Assembly: GCA_037892935.1 (NCBI GenBank)
Contig: JAYXKI010000011.1
Location: forward strand, 744,001-808,000
DNA: 64,000 bases
Origin: Phlebopus portentosus
Lineage: Eukaryota; Basidiomycota; Agaricomycetes; Boletales; Boletinellaceae
Reading direction: 5' to 3'
Made by a program: the position numbers and the translations under genes. The notes beneath the pieces are model-generated. The model ran no database searches. It had not been told where the DNA came from and worked only from the letters and a program-made list of their open reading frames with translations. Position 1 is the first letter of the stretch, and each line of letters starts with the position of its first letter. This document shows positions 59,454 to 64,000 of this stretch, piece after piece.

Positions 59454-61042
59454 TTAGTCTTCGGTTGTGAGATCGATCATCGGCGGATCGTGGATTGGTG
59501 CGGCGGTGTGCGGTGGAGGGTTGGCTCTGTCCGCCGCATCTTGTTGAGGTACGTTGTTGAGGTATGGGTGCTGTTCAATGGATTCCCGAAGCTCGGCGAG
59601 GTGCTCTTCGATGTCCTGGGCGGCTGCGATTGCTGAGAGCGAATACTGTTGTGCTTGGAGTATAATGGCGATGACGTTGGCGGCGCAGTCGCGTATATCA
59701 TCGTCGCCGCGCTCGTCGAAGAGGCGTAAGACTTGGATTATGGCATTGTGGGATAGGTCTGAGGCGGCGTCGGAGTAAATGACGGCGTTTTCGAGTGCAA
59801 TAGGCCCTTCTCTGAGGATGGCGAGGGGGCATTGGGTAGTACGCCATCGCCGATAGGCGCGCCGAGAATTATGGGGATCGTAGTGAGGGCGCCGCCGATG
59901 CGGAGCGTTTCTCGGATGCGGCAAACGAGTGTCGCTTTGTTGGCAGGCGTCAGATGGTGTCTGGCGAAGAGTTCGGGGATGATCTGAAGCATCGCAGGGA
60001 CGTGTCTGGCGGGGAACGGCATCGCCGCAGGAAACGCGTCGGCGAGGAGGTCGCAAAATGATCCCCAGTTTCCTCCGGAGAGGCGTGGGTCTTGACAGAG
60101 GAGTTGCTGGGCGTCCGGCGAGGCCCAAATGTACAGCAGGAAGATTAGAGTCGCCGTGTCGGGGCAGGGGTGATGAAAACTGCGAAGGGCGGCGATGAGA
60201 ATATTTGGTAGAGCGGTGTAATCAGGGTGCCATGGGTAGAGGAGCATGGGGTGCCCGGGAAGTGTGATTAATTGGGCGAAGTTGAAATCTAAAAGGTGTT
60301 GGGCATGGCGGGGGAAGTGGACTGGGTGCGGGACTTGGAGTAGTGGTGTCGCCGGTGCGAATGGAAACGCTTCGGCGAGGCTGGGAACCAGCTGGGGCAT
60401 GTTGTAAGGAGCGCCGATGGTATTCGTAATCTGTAGGGTAGATGTTTTGGGGGCGGTGAGTAGTTCGCCGACCGCTTTATATATTTTCGGCGAGTGTTTT
60501 CCGGGTTGGCCGGAGGGTATGACGGCTTTTGGCGAGGTGAAGTTGCCAGTATTATAGTGTAGAGGCCAATATAGGCGAAAGCCGAAGTAGTGTTCTAATG
60601 GAAGGGGGCCTAGGCGAAGGTGTTTCGTGTAGGCGGATCGTCGGCGGGACGAGTAAGTGGGATGGGAGGCTAGCGGCGAGGCTGGTTCGCCGGTAGTTCG
60701 GGTATGGTGGCCTGTAGTGGCGTGGGGCGAAGCGAACTTCGAATGGGAGGGGGCCTGGGCGAAGGAGTTTCGTACAGGCCGGTCGTCGGCGGGACGAGTG
60801 AGTGGGATGGGAGGCTCGCGGCGAGGCTGGTTCGCCGGTAGTTCGGGTATGGTGGCCTGTAGCGGCGTGGGGCGAAGCGATCTTCGAATAGAAGGGGGCC
60901 TGGGCGAAGGAATTTCGTATAGGCGGGTCGTCGGCGGGACGGGCTTCGATTTAGAAGGGAGTTCGGAAGTAAAGTTTAAATGGTTAATCATGGAGGGTGT
61001 CGTCATATCATGATCTTGATCTGGTACCAGATATGGATACAA
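59454..61042 (-). CDS. Element-borne ORF, proline-rich N-terminus and helical core, split by a frame change
   Basis: A 434-residue frame (61042-59738) starting MYPYLVPDQDHDMTTPS and continuing in a second frame (downstream of about 59830) that ends LNNVPQQDAADR and PPMIDLTTED at 59454. The N-terminal 130 residues are Pro/Arg-rich and overlap a 145-bp tandem repeat. The rest reads like a compact helical domain (PNILIAALRSFHHPCPDTAT, NWGSFCDLLADAFPAAMPFP, NKATLVCRIRETLRIGGAL), with a possible capsid-like or gag-like character. It lies in the same sense as the polyprotein but 3' to it, which is unusual for gag. No family was recognised; capsid similarity is inference only. Confidence 0.5.
60597..60948. 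repeat. 145-bp tandem repeat, about 2.4 copies
   Basis: Copies begin at 60597, 60742 and 60887 (period 145). Each carries gggggcct, ggcgaagg, tcgtcggcgggacg and, in the first two copies, ggctggttcgccggtagttc. It lies in the N-terminal coding part of the minus-strand ORF. Confidence 0.85.
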
Positions 61043-61541
61043 TGGCCTTGTAGTCAGGGGTAGTGGTACATCGGAAATACAATTCGGCGGGATTTTGGCG
61101 GTCCGGGAACCAGTCGGGGACGCCAGGTAGTTAACTAGGGCGGTGTAGGTCGTAGCATATAGGTTGAGGATTTGTTAATGGGTGTAGGTACGGCTAGGGT
61201 AGGGTGTGCGGCGATATTTGATGATCGGCGGGGGGGGATCGGCATAGAATGTTGTATCGGCCGGCTTGGCAGGGGTCTGGAAGGTTGGGGCTGTGTTGTG
61301 GCGGGGTTCGGCGGATTGTTCCGGCGAGTTTTGGAGGGGGGAGAGTCGCCGAGGGGTTTGTGGAATTTGAGTGGAGATTGCGGCGGAGCAGTGGGGAGGA
61401 TTTGGTAATTGATTGGTAAAAAGGGGGCGGGGAGGTCGCGTGTATGGAGGGCTGAAATCGGAGTTTGAATTGGGTGCGGCGAGGATATAGACGACGGGGA
61501 CTCGTGTCTGAGTTCCCCGTTTCTCTTTTTCTCTTTCCACC
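61043..61541. other. Spacer between the two divergent element ORFs
   Basis: About 500 bases between divergent starts (minus ORF at 61042, plus gene at 61542); it should hold both promoters if both are expressed. ORFs on either strand here are low-complexity and not supported. Confidence 0.4.
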
Positions 61542-63209
61542 ATGGCGCCGACGATTCTCAGCGTCAGCAGCAGCAGTGGCAGCGACAGCGACAGCAGCAG
61601 CAACAACAGCAGGGAGGGGTCGGAGGCTCCCTCCGACCAGATGGAGGTGGACGCCGGGGCGGCGACGGGGGCTCCTGCCGCGGGCGGGATGTCGCGGGCC
61701 CCCAGCGGGCAAGAGGTCCCGCCGGAGTCGCAGGGGGAGACGGAGGAGGAGGGTGGGGAGGGGGGGAGGGGGGGGGGGGGGGGGGGAGAACTGGACGCGG
61801 CCGTGTGGGCGGCCATTACGGCGGTGAGGGGGTGGATCGAGCGGGCCCGAAACGATGAGGGGCCCGCTGCCGATGAGCTCGATGGGCTCTTGGTAAATTT
61901 GCGTTCCCTTGATAATAACCGTGTGAGCTGACGATCTGGTTTACTTTTTCAGAAGGGGCTTGGGGAGCGCTTCCCCGCGCTATCCGACGACGCGAGGGCT
62001 GAAAAGCCCGAATATTATTGCGCGGGGAGGTGGTTGGTGAACCGGGCGACGGTGGTGCGGATGGCCGCCGGGGAGGCTAAGGACGCCGCCGAGGCGTTGG
62101 ACAAGGCCGCCCAGTCGGAGGTGAATCGCCTCCGACGCGTCGCGGAGAGGCTGGCCGAGCGCCGGGAGGAGGAGGCTCGTGAGGAGGCGAAGCGGAGCGC
62201 GGCGAAGGTGGCCGAGGAGGCGAAAGCCTCCTTCCTCAAGACGCTCGCCACCCTGCGAGTTGGGGGCCCGGAGGTCGTCGAGGCCTTCTGTAGGTCCTCA
62301 GGGCGCGATGAGGCGGGGAACCTGGTAAGTCGTTGTCTTGAATCTTGTTTTTTACTGTCTCTGATAATATCTTCTTAGGTCGCGGCGCCTAAAACGAGCA
62401 CCAAAGCGAAGGTGCAGGCGCGTCCCGCGGCCAGGCCGGCGACGGGAAAGACGATTACTCTTCCTGGGTCGTCGATCCCTGGTCTTGAGGTGGCGGGTTC
62501 GTCCAGCGAGACGCTCAAGGGGGAGAGTGGTCGAGTGACGCGAGGGGGACGCTCGGGGACGGTCACGGGAAAGACCATTACTCTTGAGGTTGAGTCTGAT
62601 GAGGGGTCAACGCGAGCGAAAAGGTCGAGAGGAAAGGAGGTATATGTCGATGTGTGTTTTATGTCCTGGATCTTATTCTTCACTGACATGTTTCGTTTCT
62701 AGGTGCCTCCCCTTCCGAAGCGCGTACGTGAGCCGGTGGTCGAGCCGCCGGCGAAACGAGCAAGAGCGCCGGGAGCGGCGGCCTCGGGTGGGGGCAGGGC
62801 GAAAGAGGAGGCGACAGGAAGACGGGACGGGGCGGTGAGTGCTGTCTTGAATTTTGTTCGTGACACTCTCTGACTATAATATTCAGAGGGAGGAGGGGGT
62901 TGGGAGTTCGAGAGGGTCGGGCGGCTCCCCAGGGGTCAGAGCCGCCGCCTCCTCGAGTTCGTGTCGCCGGGGTGCGAGCGGTGCATCGGGCGTGGGGAGG
63001 TGTGCACGAGGCGCCCGCCGGCGCTCCTGTGCCAGGCGTGCCGGGTATCGCACCACCGGTGCGATATCTTGGAGTCGGACGTGACCTTCCTGGCGCAGCA
63101 GGAGGTCCTCGCTCTCCGCCGGCAGCTGGAGGGGATGGAGTCGACATTGGCGGGAGAGAGTGCGGGTGGGGGGGTGGAGGAAAAGGCCCAGGGTGAACGC
63201 CGTGGATAG
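61542..63209 (+). CDS. Spliced antisense gene in the retrotransposon: charged coiled coil plus Cys6 cluster
   Basis: Five exons, 61542-61892, 61953-62324, 62379-62639, 62703-62834 and 62889-63209, all with GT-AG borders and lengths divisible by three, give 478 residues. The N-terminus is Ser/Asp-rich (SVSSSSGSDSDSSSNN), then Glu/Gly-rich across a poly-G run, then an Ala/Arg/Glu coiled coil (RVAERLAERREEEAREEAKR), a linker, and a C-terminal cluster CERCIGRGEVC followed by CQACRVSHHRC with C-x2-C-x6-C spacing in both halves, reminiscent of fungal Zn2Cys6 clusters. Intact frame and introns argue for a functional gene. The cluster suggests nucleic-acid binding; function unknown. Confidence 0.75.
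61754..61788. repeat. Poly-G run inside exon 1 of the antisense gene
   Basis: A run of mostly g (gggggg, a, then about 18 g) encoding Gly-Gly-Gly. It is prone to length change and to assembly error; any indel not divisible by three would kill the gene. Confidence 0.8.
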
Positions 63210-63646
63210 GCGGCGAGCCAAACGACGCAAACGGCGTCGGCTCGCGGTCTTCGGCGACCATGAAGCGCCCTTGGGCCGAAAAAAAATATTAAAAATAGGA
63301 AAAATATAAAAGTACAAAAATATTGTATTTTTCTTTTTCTTGTGTACTATAGTGGCTTGTAATAACAAGCCGAATGTTTTTCTTGTGAGGATGGTTCTTT
63401 GTGAGATCAGGGAATGTAAGATTGAGATGGGCTGGAGTGAAATAGGGAGGATAGGCGCCCTAAAAATAGCGCCGGGGCCGAAAGAATGACTTGAGTAAGG
63501 TGAAAATGTGGGAGGGGGTGACTCGGCGTCTCGCCGCAGTCGTTTGGGTGATGATTGGAGAGAGTGAAGATAGCGGCGGGTCCGAATAGGTGACTTAGGG
63601 AATGTGTATATAAGGGAGAGGGTGATTATGAGGCTTCGGCGGATCT
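63210..63646. other. Spacer between antisense gene and polyprotein end
   Basis: AT-richer patch (aaaaaaatattaaaaatagg near 63279) and CGG-type sequence; no gene seen. It must hold the 3' ends of two convergent transcripts. Confidence 0.4.
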
Positions 63647-64000
63647 TCATAAGTTAGATTCGGCGTCTAGGTCATCCGCCGCGGTCTCTTGTGCTAGGTT
63701 GTCGAGTTCCGGCGTCGATTTCTGAGTGAGGTCTTCGACTGAGTCGATGATTCGAGTGCGTGCGTGGTAGGGGATAACTCTGAATGCTGCGTAACGAAGT
63801 GCTGAAATGGCGCCGTTTGCTTCGGCGAGAACGTAGGATCCTCCTTTGGTTCGTCGCACGACAATCATGGGCCCTAGGTACTTCGGCTTTGTCTTCCTGT
63901 TCAGCTCGTTTTCGATCTGGGAGTTCCGGACCAGCACAAGTGAGCCGGGGGCGAAATTGTAATCTTTAATTGTTGCGGCGTGGGTTTTCTCGAAGTCCTG
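63647..64000 (-). CDS. Ty3/gypsy polyprotein, C-terminal end of integrase region (5' partial)
   Basis: Continuous frame from the window edge: DYNFAPGSLVLVRNSQIE, LNRKTKPKYLGPMIVVRR, GGSYVLAEANGAISALRY and AAFRVIPYHAR, then an acidic tail ending DDLDAESNL. This is the chromodomain-proximal/SH3-like C-terminus of integrase as found in agaric gypsy elements. Catalytic parts are outside the window. No interruption is seen in the visible part. Confidence 0.85.
   Translation of the reverse strand, partial: QDFEKTHAATIKDYNFAPGSLVLVRNSQIENELNRKTKPKYLGPMIVVRRTKGGSYVLAEANGAISALRYAAFRVIPYHARTRIIDSVEDLTQKSTPELDNLAQETAADDLDAESNL

Larger units (their letters stand above)
57650..64000 (-). mobile_element. 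Ty3/gypsy-like LTR retrotransposon, 3' part, nested beside or in a LINE
   Basis: CGG-rich sequence, compositionally unlike the rest of the window. The polyprotein C-terminus enters from the right on the minus strand (63647-64000). Between it and the presumed 3' LTR (ending at about 59329) are a plus-strand spliced gene and a minus-strand ORF. The 5' half of the element, including reverse transcriptase and the second LTR, is beyond the window, so exact borders are unknown. Confidence 0.6.

Noticed and set aside
60657..61013. Plus-strand 118-residue ORF over the 145-bp repeat
   Set aside because: Gly/Arg-rich low complexity opposite the longer minus-strand ORF; composition explains the openness.
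62680..63650. Minus-strand ORFs of 193 and 255 residues opposite the antisense gene
   Set aside because: Pro-rich mirrors of GC-rich exons; the plus-strand exons have better splice and motif support.
1..64000. tRNA, rRNA or CRISPR features
   Set aside because: No cloverleaf-like B-box context, rRNA core sequence or regularly spaced short direct repeats were recognised by eye; a covariance-model scan would be decisive.

Overview
The window looks like nuclear DNA of a mushroom-forming basidiomycete (Agaricomycetes). Genes are dense, cut by many 45-70 bp GT-AG introns with some very small exons. They include families typical of that group: a DUF6533 membrane protein, berberine-bridge-type FAD oxidases, a fungal sesquiterpene synthase relative, a DUF2235 hydrolase, and agaric-type LTR and LINE retroelements. 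No bacterial or organellar features, tRNA, rRNA or CRISPR were recognised.

Left part (1-21.3 kb). Two paralogous secreted FAD-linked oxidases (one cut by the window edge), a cytochrome P450 and a broken sesquiterpene synthase look like an old or decaying secondary-metabolite cluster. A housekeeping serine hydroxymethyltransferase sits among them. Then come an S10 serine carboxypeptidase, an F-box-like protein, a glutathione S-transferase and a DUF2235 alpha/beta-hydrolase, all on the minus strand.

Middle part (about 22.2-44.6 kb). Four tandem copies of a 3.2-4.4 kb unit each hold a manganese superoxide dismutase gene on the minus strand plus a decayed plus-strand WD40 fragment that reads like the ribosome-biogenesis factor YTM1. 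SOD copies 2 and 3 are intact. Copy 1 has a one-base frameshift. Copy 4 has lost its start codon and is frameshifted. A fifth, badly decayed SOD fragment lies downstream of a mitochondrial-type DEAD-box helicase (40.6-43.0 kb). The tail of the repeat unit reappears just upstream of that helicase, and a protein-kinase pseudogene lies between the array and this remnant.

Right part (44.8-54 kb). A coiled-coil, Ser/Gln-rich protein of unknown function, a DUF6533 membrane protein, a degraded second copy of the coiled-coil gene with its flank, and a long Gln-rich protein ending in an alpha-crystallin (Hsp20) domain.

Right end (55-64 kb). A LINE-type ORF1 with zinc knuckles is followed by CGG-rich sequence belonging to a minus-strand Ty3/gypsy-like LTR retrotransposon. 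Only the polyprotein C-terminus is in the window. Between it and the presumed 3' LTR lie a five-exon gene in the opposite direction, encoding a charged coiled-coil protein with a C-terminal Cys6 cluster, and a same-sense ORF built partly from a 145-bp tandem repeat that is open in all three frames. This extra 3' cargo and the SOD array are the most unusual parts of the window.
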